Shown: one piece after another, positions 31,874-40,141 of the stretch | How positions within the stretch are numbered: the stretch's first letter is position 1 | How the letters are laid out: each line of letters opens with the position of its first letter | Source of the DNA: SIG455 sp045589495 | GTDB taxonomy: Bacteria; Bacillota; Clostridia; UMGS1810 | NCBI GenBank assembly: GCA_045589495.1 | Contig: JAZNPF010000016.1 | Location: forward strand, 1 to 64,000 | Direction: 5' to 3' | DNA: 64,000 nucleotides | The notes under the pieces: generated by a model | Told to the model about the DNA's origin: nothing | Databases searched by the model: none | What the model saw: the letters and a program-made list of their open reading frames with translations, nothing else | Position numbers and translations under genes: made by a program

Positions 31874-33748
31874 ATGAACTTAAAAGCAAATATAACAAAA
31901 TATAATATACCGATAAGCAATAATCCTTTGAAAAAGTGCGGTCAGACTATAGGCTTGCTTATGGTTTTAAGTGTTCTTTTGGGAATATGTATGATGGTGC
32001 TCACCACAATCACGTGTGATTTACTGCTTATAGGTATACTCATTGGAGATTTAAGGATATTTTTTCTAAATGTTCTTCCTGTGTTTTGCCTTATGGCACT
32101 TGTATATTGCTTAACCAACACGGTATGGATAAGTTTTATGACAACCGGAGTTATATCCTTTATAATAGCGGAAGTAAACAGATTTAAAATGGTTTTCCGT
32201 GACGATCCGCTTGTTTTTGAAGATGTTCTGCTTATGAGTGAAGCAAAGGAAATGGCACAGAACTATATGCTTTATCTTGATGCGGTGTCTGTTTGCGTGC
32301 TTGTGTGCATAGTGATAGGCACGGTTTTCTGCTATTTTAATATAAAACCAAAAATCAAGCATGGTTTTGCACGTTTTGGCGGTGCACTTTGTGCTGTTGC
32401 AATTTTGTTTACATCATGCGATGCATTTTATTTCAATAATAAACAACTGCATAACAGTTTGTGGCATCCACTGTTCGGTTCTGAATATAAAGCGGGAAAT
32501 CAGGCTATGTCCAGAGGTGTTATTTACTCTTTTATAGAAAGTATTCCTGATGCATTTGTAACGCCGCCTGAGAGTTATAATCCTGAAGAAGCAAGTTCAA
32601 TTCTTAATAAATATCGGGATATGAATATCCCTAAAAATAAAAAAGTGAATATGATAAGTATTATGCTTGAGGCATATAATGACTTCAGTAAATTTGAGGG
32701 TATTGAGTTTGCAAATGACCCATATACAAACTATCACGCATTGGAAGCAGATTCTTATGCGGGTGATTTGTTTACGGATATATTTGCGGCAAGCACTGTT
32801 TATACAGAACGCCAGTATCTTACAGGATACAGTGATATGCATTTTTCCAAAAAAAATACACCGTCGTATATCTGGTATTTTAAATCTCAGGGATACAGCG
32901 TTGATGCGATGCACCCTTGTTTCGGCTGGTTTTACAACAGAAAGAATATGAATAAGTATTTTGGGTTTGACAGTTTTGACTACCACGAAAACAAGTATGC
33001 CGCAATACCTGATAATATGCTCAAAACACCAAGGTATCACGCTTATATAAGCGATTACGACTTTTTTGACTACATAATTGAAGGATATGAAAATGCTGTT
33101 GCAAATAAAGAAAAATATTTCAACTTCAGCGTTACGTATCAGAATCACGGGCCGTATCCTACAGAAGATAAAGCCGATATGGAATATCTTTTGCGTAAAG
33201 AAGAATATACCGATGAAGAGTACAATATGATAAACAATTATTTTGACGGCATTTATAAAACTGATATTGCTCTTAAGAAATTACGTGATTATATTGATAA
33301 GCAGAAACAACCTATCGTATTAACTTTGTTCGGTGACCACAATCCGCGTCTTGGCGGAGAGAACGAAGTATACAGAATGCTTGATATAAACCTGAATCTT
33401 CAAACTGTTGACGGTGCGCAGAATTATTATGAAACGCGTTATCTTTTCTATGCCAACGCAGCCGCAAAAAGGGCACTGCGCAGAGATTTCAAAGGTGAGG
33501 GAAATACAATTTCGCCTATGTTTTTAATGAATGAGTATTTTGATTATATAGGTCTTAAAGGCTCAGCATATATGAATTATCTTTCGGATGTAAAGAAAAA
33601 GCATTGTGTCATAAACCCTGTATATGTAGAGGTTGATGGTGAATATATTCCTAAAAATGACCTTGAGGATAAAGAAACATTGCGTAGACAGAAATGCGTA
33701 GAGTTTTATGTTAAAAATATGGGTGTAGAAGAACAGGAGAAGCAGTAG
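31874..33748 (+). CDS. LTA synthase-family membrane sulfatase/phosphoglycerol transferase
   Basis: 624 residues from the ATG with GGGAGA upstream. Five or six N-terminal membrane helices (to about residue 200) precede an extracellular alkaline phosphatase-superfamily domain. Conserved elements: MISIMLEAYNDF (metal ligand Glu), the candidate nucleophile threonine in AASTVYTERQYLTGYSD, VTYQNHGPY and FGDHNPRLGG. LtaS-type enzymes transfer glycerol phosphate from phosphatidylglycerol to cell-surface polymers. It could instead be a phosphoethanolamine-type transferase. The first in-frame codons overlap the tRNA gene and are not used. A sugar-type MFS gene follows after 6 bp. Confidence 0.86.
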   Translation: MNLKANITKYNIPISNNPLKKCGQTIGLLMVLSVLLGICMMVLTTITCDLLLIGILIGDLRIFFLNVLPVFCLMALVYCLTNTVWISFMTTGVISFIIAEVNRFKMVFRDDPLVFEDVLLMSEAKEMAQNYMLYLDAVSVCVLVCIVIGTVFCYFNIKPKIKHGFARFGGALCAVAILFTSCDAFYFNNKQLHNSLWHPLFGSEYKAGNQAMSRGVIYSFIESIPDAFVTPPESYNPEEASSILNKYRDMNIPKNKKVNMISIMLEAYNDFSKFEGIEFANDPYTNYHALEADSYAGDLFTDIFAASTVYTERQYLTGYSDMHFSKKNTPSYIWYFKSQGYSVDAMHPCFGWFYNRKNMNKYFGFDSFDYHENKYAAIPDNMLKTPRYHAYISDYDFFDYIIEGYENAVANKEKYFNFSVTYQNHGPYPTEDKADMEYLLRKEEYTDEEYNMINNYFDGIYKTDIALKKLRDYIDKQKQPIVLTLFGDHNPRLGGENEVYRMLDINLNLQTVDGAQNYYETRYLFYANAAAKRALRRDFKGEGNTISPMFLMNEYFDYIGLKGSAYMNYLSDVKKKHCVINPVYVEVDGEYIPKNDLEDKETLRRQKCVEFYVKNMGVEEQEKQ

Positions 33749-33754
33749 AGTTTT

Positions 33755-34981
33755 ATGGATAATAAATATTCAAGATTAAAACTGGCGTGTTATTCCGGAA
33801 ATTTATCTATGTCAGTTGTCGGAAATCTTCCGCCGATACTGTTTTTGACATTCCGTTCAATGTATGGGATTTCATACTCGCTTCTGGGAATGCTTGTGCT
33901 CATAAACTTTTTTACACAACTTATAATTGACATTATATTCTCGTTTTTTTCACATAAATTCAATATTTCTAAAACGGTAAAATCTATGCCTTATCTAACA
34001 GCAATAGGCCTTTTGATATATGCCGTGTGGCCGGTTATATTTCCAGAAAGTGTATACACGGGACTTGTAATCGGTACAATGATTTTTTCCGCATCTGCCG
34101 GATTGGGCGAAGTGTTGTTAAGCCCTGTTTTTGCTACGATCCCTGCAAAAGACCCTGACCGTGAAATGAGTAAACTTCATTCTGTTTATGCGTGGGGAAC
34201 TGTTGCCGTTGTAATATTAAGTACACTTTTTGTGTTGGCGTTCGGCGGAAATAACTGGCAGTGGCTTGCCGTTTTGTTTATAGTGATACCGGTTTTCGGA
34301 ATGATAATGTATAGCGGTGTAAAAATCCCAGATATAGGTACGCCCCAGAGGGTATCGGGAGTATTTGAACTTTTGAAAAATAAAAGTCTGTGGGTTTGCG
34401 TTGTCGCTATATTTCTTGGCGGTGCTTCTGAGTGTACTATGGCTCAATGGAGTTCTGGATATCTTGAACAGGCGTTCGGAATTACAAAAGTATGGGGCGA
34501 TATATTCGGAGTAGCACTTTTTGCGGTGATGCTTGGTATTGGGAGAACACTTTACTCTAAATACGGAAAAAATATATCACGTGTACTGTTTTTGTGTGGA
34601 GTTGGTTCTACATTATGTTATCTTACGGCGAGTGTAGTACCAATACCGATGGTCGGACTTGCTGCGTGTGCGTTTACGGGATTTTGTTCTTCAATGATGT
34701 GGCCGGGATGCCTTGTTCTTGCGTCAGAACGTTTTCCGAAGGCGGGCGTATTTATTTATGCTATGATGGCGGCAGGCGGTGATCTTGGCGCTTCGGTTGC
34801 TCCTCAACTGGTGGGAATTGTAACGGATTTGGCGATAATAAATCCAAAAGTTATAGCATTATCAAAGACTCTTTTGGTTGCACCGGAAGAACTTTCAATT
34901 AAACTTGGCATGTTTGTTGGTATGATTTTCCCTCTTGTTTCAATACCTCTGTTTTTTGGAATATGGAAGAAAAACTCTTGA
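33755..34981 (+). CDS. MFS transporter, 12 helices
   Basis: 408 residues with about 12 hydrophobic segments and a typical MFS split in the middle (a KIPDIGTPQRVSGVFELLKNK loop near residues 190-210). It opens with PPILFLTFRSMYG, a feature of fucose/nucleoside-type symporters. Substrate unknown. It lies 6 bp after the LTA-synthase-like gene and is likely co-transcribed. Its stop codon contributes to the -35 box of the next promoter. Confidence 0.8.
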   Translation: MDNKYSRLKLACYSGNLSMSVVGNLPPILFLTFRSMYGISYSLLGMLVLINFFTQLIIDIIFSFFSHKFNISKTVKSMPYLTAIGLLIYAVWPVIFPESVYTGLVIGTMIFSASAGLGEVLLSPVFATIPAKDPDREMSKLHSVYAWGTVAVVILSTLFVLAFGGNNWQWLAVLFIVIPVFGMIMYSGVKIPDIGTPQRVSGVFELLKNKSLWVCVVAIFLGGASECTMAQWSSGYLEQAFGITKVWGDIFGVALFAVMLGIGRTLYSKYGKNISRVLFLCGVGSTLCYLTASVVPIPMVGLAACAFTGFCSSMMWPGCLVLASERFPKAGVFIYAMMAAGGDLGASVAPQLVGIVTDLAIINPKVIALSKTLLVAPEELSIKLGMFVGMIFPLVSIPLFFGIWKKNS

Positions 34982-35006
34982 CAAGACAAAAATTATGTGA
35001 TATACT
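34978..35006 (+). promoter_or_regulatory. Promoter of the aroF-tyrA leader
   Basis: TTGACA (34978-34983), 17 bp, TATACT (35001-35006). The -35 box overlaps the stop codon of the upstream MFS gene. Confidence 0.85.
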
Positions 35007-35037
35007 TAATGCCAACCAATGAAAGGAAGTTAGTTTA

Positions 35038-35100
35038 ATGAAACAGTATTCTGCTATATTTACATACAACTTTTATTTCTATTACCGCAATGTCAGGTAA
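35038..35100 (+). CDS. Tyr/Phe-rich leader peptide of the aroF-tyrA operon
   Basis: A 20-codon reading frame with its own ribosome site (AAAGGAAG, 8 nt before ATG) in the transcribed leader. Five Tyr (4, 10, 13, 15, 16) and three Phe (8, 12, 14) make 8 of 20 residues aromatic, with the run YNFYFYYR (10-17) just before the stop. Such clustering is typical of ribosome-stalling attenuator peptides (pheA, trp, his leaders in enterobacteria). The genes downstream make Tyr and Phe precursors, so the peptide most likely reads charged tRNA-Tyr/tRNA-Phe levels. Confidence 0.82.
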   Translation: MKQYSAIFTYNFYFYYRNVR

Positions 35101-35103
35101 TAG
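35079..35103 (+). promoter_or_regulatory. Leader hairpin overlapping the end of the leader peptide
   Basis: Perfect 8-bp stem CTATTACC (35079-35086) with GGTAATAG (35096-35103), loop 9 nt. It covers the last Tyr codons and the stop codon, as pause hairpins of attenuators do. Confidence 0.65.
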
Positions 35104-35107
35104 CGAT

Positions 35108-35162
35108 TTGTGTTGTGTAAAAGCAGAAGTGTTATATTGATTGACTTTTTTATACCGCACAG
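35108..35162 (+). promoter_or_regulatory. Antiterminator of the aromatic attenuator
   Basis: 35108-35123 can pair with 35147-35162 at 15 of 16 positions (four G-U). The 3' part is the 5' arm of the terminator, so the two structures exclude each other. A ribosome at the leader stop would cover 35108-35112; one stalled at the Tyr codons would leave it free. Confidence 0.65.
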
Positions 35163-35190
35163 TTCGCTGTGCGGTATTTTTATTTTATTT
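35152..35190 (+). terminator. Attenuator terminator before aroF
   Basis: Perfect 11-bp stem (35152-35162 with 35167-35177), a TTCG tetraloop and a T-rich tract. It lies 20 bp upstream of the aroF ribosome site. Confidence 0.88.
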
Positions 35191-35208
35191 AAAAAGGAGA
35201 TATAAAAA

Positions 35209-36210
35209 ATGATTGCTGTACTTAAACCCGGAATTACTGATGTTCAAAAAAACTCACTTATTAAATGGCTTGAAAACCAGAATGTAGAAGTTCATATAAC
35301 AGAGGGAAAAGAATATACTGTGCTTGGATTAGTAGGAGATACAGGAAATATTGATATGGAACTTATTGCCAGTCTTGATACTGTAAGTTCCGTTAAACGA
35401 GTAAGTGAACCGTTTAAACAATGTAACAGAAAGTTCCATCCTGATGATAGTATAATAGATGTAAGCGGAGTTAAAATCGGCGGAGGAAACTTTTGTACAA
35501 TGGCAGGACCATGCTCTGTAGAAAGCAGGGAGCAGATTATTGAAATTGCAAAAAGTGTTAAATCGTCAGGTGCGTCATTGTTAAGGGGCGGTGCTTTCAA
35601 ACCGCGTACTTCTCCTTACGATTTTCAGGGGATGAGGGCAGAGGGTATAGAACTTTTGCTTGAAGCCAAAAAGGAAACGGGATTGCCGATAGTTACCGAG
35701 ATTATGAATGCTAATCATCTTCCGCTTTTTGAAGATGTGGATATGATACAAGTGGGAGCAAGAAATATGCAAAATTTTGAATTGCTTAAAGAACTCGGTA
35801 AAACTAAAAAGCCCATACTTTTAAAACGCGGACTGGCAAATACTATTAAAGAGTTTTTGATGAGCGCCGAATATATAATGAGTGAGGGAAATACAAACAT
35901 AGTTTTGTGCGAACGCGGTGTAAGAACATTTGAAACATACACACGAAACACTCTTGATTTATCAGCAGTACCTGTTCTTCGTGAACTTACACACCTGCCC
36001 ATTATTATAGATCCAAGCCATGCAACAGGCGTTGCTAAATATGTAAAACCTATGTCGATGGCGGCAGCGGCGTGCGGCGCTGACGGACTTATGATAGAGG
36101 TGCATAACGATCCTATTCACGCATTGTGCGATGGAGCACAGTCAATTACGCCCGAAGCATTTGCCCAAATATCTAAAAAAGTAAACGAAATCCGAGAGGT
36201 GATCAAATAA
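35209..36210 (+). CDS. aroF: 3-Deoxy-7-phosphoheptulonate (DAHP) synthase, type I-beta
   Basis: 333 residues. Residues 1-70 form a ferredoxin-like regulatory domain of the Thermotoga type, which binds Tyr or Phe for feedback control. The TIM barrel follows with AGPCSVES (C102 as metal ligand), RGGAFKPRTSPY, VGARNMQNF, LKRG and DPSHATG. It condenses phosphoenolpyruvate with erythrose-4-phosphate, the first step of the shikimate pathway. AAGGAG precedes the ATG. It is preceded by a Tyr/Phe-rich leader and terminator, so it is probably under both attenuation and feedback inhibition. Confidence 0.96.
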   Translation: MIAVLKPGITDVQKNSLIKWLENQNVEVHITEGKEYTVLGLVGDTGNIDMELIASLDTVSSVKRVSEPFKQCNRKFHPDDSIIDVSGVKIGGGNFCTMAGPCSVESREQIIEIAKSVKSSGASLLRGGAFKPRTSPYDFQGMRAEGIELLLEAKKETGLPIVTEIMNANHLPLFEDVDMIQVGARNMQNFELLKELGKTKKPILLKRGLANTIKEFLMSAEYIMSEGNTNIVLCERGVRTFETYTRNTLDLSAVPVLRELTHLPIIIDPSHATGVAKYVKPMSMAAAACGADGLMIEVHNDPIHALCDGAQSITPEAFAQISKKVNEIREVIK

Positions 36211-37049
36211 TGAATGTTGGAATAGTGGGGCTTGGTCTTATAGGCGGCTCTTTTGCTAAAGCATACAAAAAAACCGAACATACAGTTTTTGCGTTTGATA
36301 CCGATACAACGATTTTGGGCTTTGCAATACTCAATGGTACGGTTGACGGAATTCTTAATGAAGAAACAACCAAATTGTGTGATGTTATAATTATTGCTTT
36401 ACTGCCGCAGCAGACGGTTGAATATTTTGAAAATAACGCACATTGTATGAGTCGCCACAGTATCATTATTGATTGCTGCGGAACAAAGAGGACTGTTTGC
36501 AATAAATGTTTTGAAATTGCAAAGGAAAACAATCTTACATTTGTTGGCGGACATCCAATGGCAGGAACGCATAAATCCGGATTTAAAAATTCAGATGAAG
36601 ATTTGTTTAAAGACGAACCTATGGTATTGGTTCCACCCGTATTTGATAATCCTGACTTACTGGCAAAAACGGAAGAATTGCTCAAACCGGCGGGATTTGG
36701 AAAATTCTCTGTAACAAGTGCAGAAAAGCATGATGAAATGATAGCCTTTACTTCACAGATGCCGCATATTATTTCTAACGCTTTCATAAAAAGCCCTGTT
36801 GCAGAACAGCATAGAGGGTTTTCAGCGGGAAGTTATAAAGATCTGACTCGTGTTGCATGGCTTAATCCTCAAATGTGGGCAGAACTGTTTATGGATAATT
36901 CGGACAACATTATTAACGAACTTGAAACGCTCATCTGCTGCCTGAATGAGTATAAAAATGCTATACAAAATGATGATGTTGAAGAACTTATATCTATTCT
37001 TGATGATGGCAGAAAACGAAAAGAACAAGTAGACGGAAAAGAAGGTTAA
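36210..37049 (+). CDS. tyrA: Prephenate dehydrogenase
   Basis: 279 residues. The Rossmann motif GLGLIGGS (7-14) and the prephenate-binding GGHPMAGTHKSG (about 111-122) define it. It converts prephenate to 4-hydroxyphenylpyruvate, the Tyr branch. There is no chorismate mutase fusion and no C-terminal ACT domain, so feedback inhibition may rest on aroF and the attenuator. It overlaps aroF by one base (TAATG). Confidence 0.95.
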   Translation: MNVGIVGLGLIGGSFAKAYKKTEHTVFAFDTDTTILGFAILNGTVDGILNEETTKLCDVIIIALLPQQTVEYFENNAHCMSRHSIIIDCCGTKRTVCNKCFEIAKENNLTFVGGHPMAGTHKSGFKNSDEDLFKDEPMVLVPPVFDNPDLLAKTEELLKPAGFGKFSVTSAEKHDEMIAFTSQMPHIISNAFIKSPVAEQHRGFSAGSYKDLTRVAWLNPQMWAELFMDNSDNIINELETLICCLNEYKNAIQNDDVEELISILDDGRKRKEQVDGKEG

Positions 37050-37053
37050 ACTT

Positions 37054-37084
37054 AAAATGCTTCGTTTTTAACGAAGCATTTTTT
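37054..37084. terminator. Bidirectional terminator shared by tyrA and ytaF
   Basis: Perfect 13-bp stem (37054-37066 and 37070-37082), loop 3 nt, T-run after it. It touches the ytaF stop codon. Confidence 0.88.
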
Positions 37085-37712
37085 ATATGAATTTAATTAT
37101 AGAAGTTAAAATAAGCAGAGCACCGCCAATCCACGAGATGTCAACATTTGAATGCATAGCGGATTTTTTTCCGAAAAAGACTCCTGAACGAAGAGCCAGT
37201 TCATCTGCAATAATGTTTAAAAGCAGCACATATATAATAGGAAAAGAGGATATTCCCATTCCTATTCCAACGGGGAATCCATCTGCGCAAAGTGTTATGG
37301 CAAGTACGGCTGCCTCTTTAGGAGAAAGTTCTTTTGAAAGGTCAGCATCTGCACTTTTCGGATTTGCATATACAGATAAGATGAATTTAATGCTTTTTAG
37401 AGAAAAGTGAATGTCTTTTTTTTGATTTTCTGTTTTTAACAAAGCATTTTTAATAAGTCCGTCAAACAATTTTATAATTCCCATAGACAAAAGTATAACA
37501 GCGCTTACAAAAACAGTAAAATTTGTGGGGATATATCTGCTTAAGTATTTTCCGAAAAGCAAGGAAACACATATTGAAAATGTGCTTATTGTATGTATTG
37601 TGAACGCGGATTTCATTGAAATCCGGATGTTATCTGTCCCGTAACCAAATGCAGCAACGAAAGCATCAATTGATATTGCTGCCATCATTGTAATTATTTC
37701 GGTTATATTCAT
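37083..37712 (-). CDS. ytaF: Sporulation membrane protein YtaF (MntP-like fold)
   Basis: 209 residues with about six hydrophobic helices and the two-fold repeat of the MntP family. Motifs include SIDAFVAAFGYG (residues 14-25) and a second CADGFPVGIG in the C-terminal half, with a YtaF-like SADADLSKELSPKEA loop between. YtaF is sigma-E/sporulation associated in Bacillus, of unknown transport role. AAGGGGTG precedes the ATG. Confidence 0.85.
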   Translation of the reverse strand: MNITEIITMMAAISIDAFVAAFGYGTDNIRISMKSAFTIHTISTFSICVSLLFGKYLSRYIPTNFTVFVSAVILLSMGIIKLFDGLIKNALLKTENQKKDIHFSLKSIKFILSVYANPKSADADLSKELSPKEAAVLAITLCADGFPVGIGMGISSFPIIYVLLLNIIADELALRSGVFFGKKSAMHSNVDISWIGGALLILTSIIKFI

Positions 37713-37807
37713 ATATGCACCCCTTTGCAGTATAAGCCTTTATCATAATATTCCCAATAGTTTCATTGTGTGCGGCTTTGAAAATGTGCAAAAATATAAA
37801 AAGGTTA

Positions 37808-37836
37808 TTTACATCCTCAAAAAATTGTGCTATAAT
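37808..37836 (+). promoter_or_regulatory. Promoter of the polysaccharide-control operon
   Basis: TTTACA (37808-37813), 17 bp, TATAAT (37831-37836). The ~65-nt leader has a small GGGGC/GCCC hairpin. Confidence 0.82.
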
Positions 37837-37906
37837 AAATCTATATTGATATGATAGGGGCTATGTGCCCGTTACCATAAATAATAATGTGAAGTAGGTG
37901 CATATT

Positions 37907-38590
37907 TTGGAAAGGGAAATCAATATTTCGGAAGTCCTTGATCTTGTTTTGCGAAGATTATGGATAATTGTTGTTTGTGTCGCAATTTCTACTGTTATTG
38001 CTTTTTGCTACAGTACGTTTCTTGTAGAACCCACCTATACTTCTACGGGAACACTTTATGTAAGAAACGTTGAAGAAGTTAAGGATGACAGAGTGGATTT
38101 GAACGAAATCAATACTTCTCAAAGACTTGTTAATACGTACATAGAAATTTTACGTAGTGATACTTTTACGGGTATTATTTCTAAAGATGTAAATCTGGGT
38201 TATAATGCAAGCCAGATTAAATCTATGCTTTCCATGAGATCTTTAAACGGTACGGAAATACTGCAGATAAGTGTTAATTCCACTGTTCCGGATCATGCTG
38301 CAATCATAGTGAACTCAATACTTAAAAATGCAGATGATGAAATTATCAGAATTGTTAAAGCGGGTTCTGTAGAAATTATCGATACAGGAAAAATTCCGCT
38401 TCAGCCAGCATCACCCAACATTCCTCTCAATACAATTTCAGGTGCTTTTATCGGAGCGATTATTTCTGTTCTTATTATAGTGCTTATCCATATTATGGAC
38501 GTATCTGTACGTGGTGAAGAGGATATGGCTGAAAGATACGAAATACCTGTATTGGGCGTAATACCCACTATTAAAAACGAAGGGAATTGA
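37907..38590 (+). CDS. Wzz/YveK-type capsule chain-length regulator
   Basis: 227 residues from the TTG that has AGGTG 6 nt upstream; a GTG at 37898 is an alternative. Two membrane helices (about 14-40 and about 178-205) flank an extracellular domain, as in Wzz. A Pro-rich PLQPASPNIP segment before the second helix is the family signature. In Gram-positives this protein is the transmembrane activator of the separate BY-kinase, which is the next gene. It controls length and export of a capsule or exopolysaccharide. Confidence 0.9.
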   Translation: MEREINISEVLDLVLRRLWIIVVCVAISTVIAFCYSTFLVEPTYTSTGTLYVRNVEEVKDDRVDLNEINTSQRLVNTYIEILRSDTFTGIISKDVNLGYNASQIKSMLSMRSLNGTEILQISVNSTVPDHAAIIVNSILKNADDEIIRIVKAGSVEIIDTGKIPLQPASPNIPLNTISGAFIGAIISVLIIVLIHIMDVSVRGEEDMAERYEIPVLGVIPTIKNEGN

Positions 38591-38592
38591 CG

Positions 38593-39396
38593 GTGAGGAT
38601 TATGGCATTTTCAAAGAAAAAACAAAACGTTGATATGGAAAAATACATCGAAGATTTCTATAACGGAAATGTTCATTTCGATGTTAAAGAAGCATATAAA
38701 ACTGTTCGTACAAATGTTATGTTTGCTACCAATACATTAAAAGGTTGCAGAAAAATCATTGTTACCTCGCCTAACCCTGGTGAAGGTAAATCCACCACAA
38801 GCATCAATCTGGCGATTTCTATTTCACAGGTTGGCTCAAAAGTGCTTTTAATTGATGCTGACCTTAGAAACCCCACAATTCATAAAAGACTTAAAATTGA
38901 TAACTCTGTGGGGATGTCTTCGGGACTCAGCGGCTTTAATGAGTTTTCTGAAATTATAGCCACATGTAAATTTGGTTTTGACTGCATACCGTCCGGTCCC
39001 ATTCCTCCAAATCCGGCTGAACTTCTTACCGGTGATAAAATGGATGAGTTTATAGAGGAATTTGCTGGAAAATATGATTACATTATTTTTGACACACCCC
39101 CTATAAACATTGTTAGTGATGCTGCAATTTTATCAAGACATTCAGATGGAACTATACTTGTTATAAGAAATAAATATACAACTCATCCCAGCATTGTGCG
39201 TGCACTTAAGAGTCTGGAATTTGCAGAATCAAAAGTTTTAGGATTTTTGCTTAACGATAAAACTGTTTCCGATGAAACCGGTCTTTATAAGTATAAATAC
39301 GGCTATAGATACGGATATAAATACGGCTACAGATATAAATATGGATACAGATACGGTTACGGTTACGGCGAAACAGAACGTATGAGACGCAGGTGA
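38593..39396 (+). CDS. Bacterial tyrosine kinase (CpsD/Wze/YwqD type) with extended Tyr-rich tail
   Basis: About 267 residues. Walker A PGEGKSTT, Walker A' LLIDADLRNP, Walker B FDTPP and a basic helix before the Walker A define a BY-kinase. Its C-terminus has 14 Tyr alternating with K, R or G, encoded at 39286-39369. Such clusters are autophosphorylated and control polymer export, but usual clusters have three to seven Tyr. The GTG start has GAAGGGA 7 nt upstream; the frame is open a little further and an ATG follows at 38602. It pairs with the upstream Wzz-like activator and downstream phosphatase. Confidence 0.93.
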   Translation: MRIMAFSKKKQNVDMEKYIEDFYNGNVHFDVKEAYKTVRTNVMFATNTLKGCRKIIVTSPNPGEGKSTTSINLAISISQVGSKVLLIDADLRNPTIHKRLKIDNSVGMSSGLSGFNEFSEIIATCKFGFDCIPSGPIPPNPAELLTGDKMDEFIEEFAGKYDYIIFDTPPINIVSDAAILSRHSDGTILVIRNKYTTHPSIVRALKSLEFAESKVLGFLLNDKTVSDETGLYKYKYGYRYGYKYGYRYKYGYRYGYGYGETERMRRR

Positions 39397-39402
39397 TTGT
39401 AA

Positions 39403-40110
39403 ATGATTGATTTTCACAGTCATATACTTCCGCAGATGGATGATGGGGCGGATAATGTTGAAGAAGCATTATTGATGCTTTCGGAACTTAAAAATCAGGG
39501 GGTAACAAAAGTTGTTGCCACACCGCATTACAGAGGAAGATGTTCTGTAAAAAGATTTTTATTCGACCGCCAGAAATCGTATGAAAAACTCAAAGCGGCG
39601 ATGGATGCCGATGGCGGAGAATTCCCCGAAATTATACTTGGCGCAGAAATTGCCATCAGTGAGTATATACTTCAGCATCACGGTCTTGACAGGTTGTGTA
39701 TTGAGGGCACAAATTATTTGATGGCTGAGATGCCCAACAGAAACTGGGAACCTTATCTTTATCATGTTCTATATACCCTGGAAGCGCAATATAAAGCAAA
39801 AATTATGATAGCGCATATAGACAGATATTATTCTTCTATTAGTCGTAATGAAAAGATTTTAAAACTGATTGAAATGCAACCTGTATTTCAAATCAATACG
39901 CCTGCATTGATGTTCAGAAAAGGCAAAAAACTTTTAAAATGGCTTGAACTGTTTGATGCAAAAATCGTTTTTGGGACAGACTGCCATAATATGGACGGTC
40001 GTAAACCATTGTATAATTCTCCCATTGCTTATGTAGAGAAAAAACACGGTCAGGAGTTCATGAATGAGATAAACGTATTTGGTGAAAATATATTTTGTAA
40101 AGAAGAATGA
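39403..40110 (+). CDS. PHP-family tyrosine-protein phosphatase (CpsB/YwqE type)
   Basis: 235 residues. Metal-binding motifs of the PHP fold are present: HSH (5-7), LPQMDDGAD, TPHY (about 40-43), E81 (GAEI), IAHIDRY and a late GTDCH. It removes phosphate from the tyrosine tail of the adjacent kinase, closing the on/off cycle that controls polysaccharide length. It lies 6 bp after the kinase gene. Confidence 0.93.
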   Translation: MIDFHSHILPQMDDGADNVEEALLMLSELKNQGVTKVVATPHYRGRCSVKRFLFDRQKSYEKLKAAMDADGGEFPEIILGAEIAISEYILQHHGLDRLCIEGTNYLMAEMPNRNWEPYLYHVLYTLEAQYKAKIMIAHIDRYYSSISRNEKILKLIEMQPVFQINTPALMFRKGKKLLKWLELFDAKIVFGTDCHNMDGRKPLYNSPIAYVEKKHGQEFMNEINVFGENIFCKEE

Positions 40111-40141
40111 TTGTTCGATGCATTTTTTCGAGAGGTGTATT

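Noticed and set aside
37713..37807. Sigma-E or sigma-K promoter for ytaF
   Set aside because: A TTATACTG box can be seen, but the spacing to any -35-like sequence is wrong by two or more bases, so it is not called.
39286..39369. Tandem DNA repeat as a mobile or CRISPR-like repeat
   Set aside because: It lies in frame inside the kinase gene and codes for Tyr-X dipeptides.
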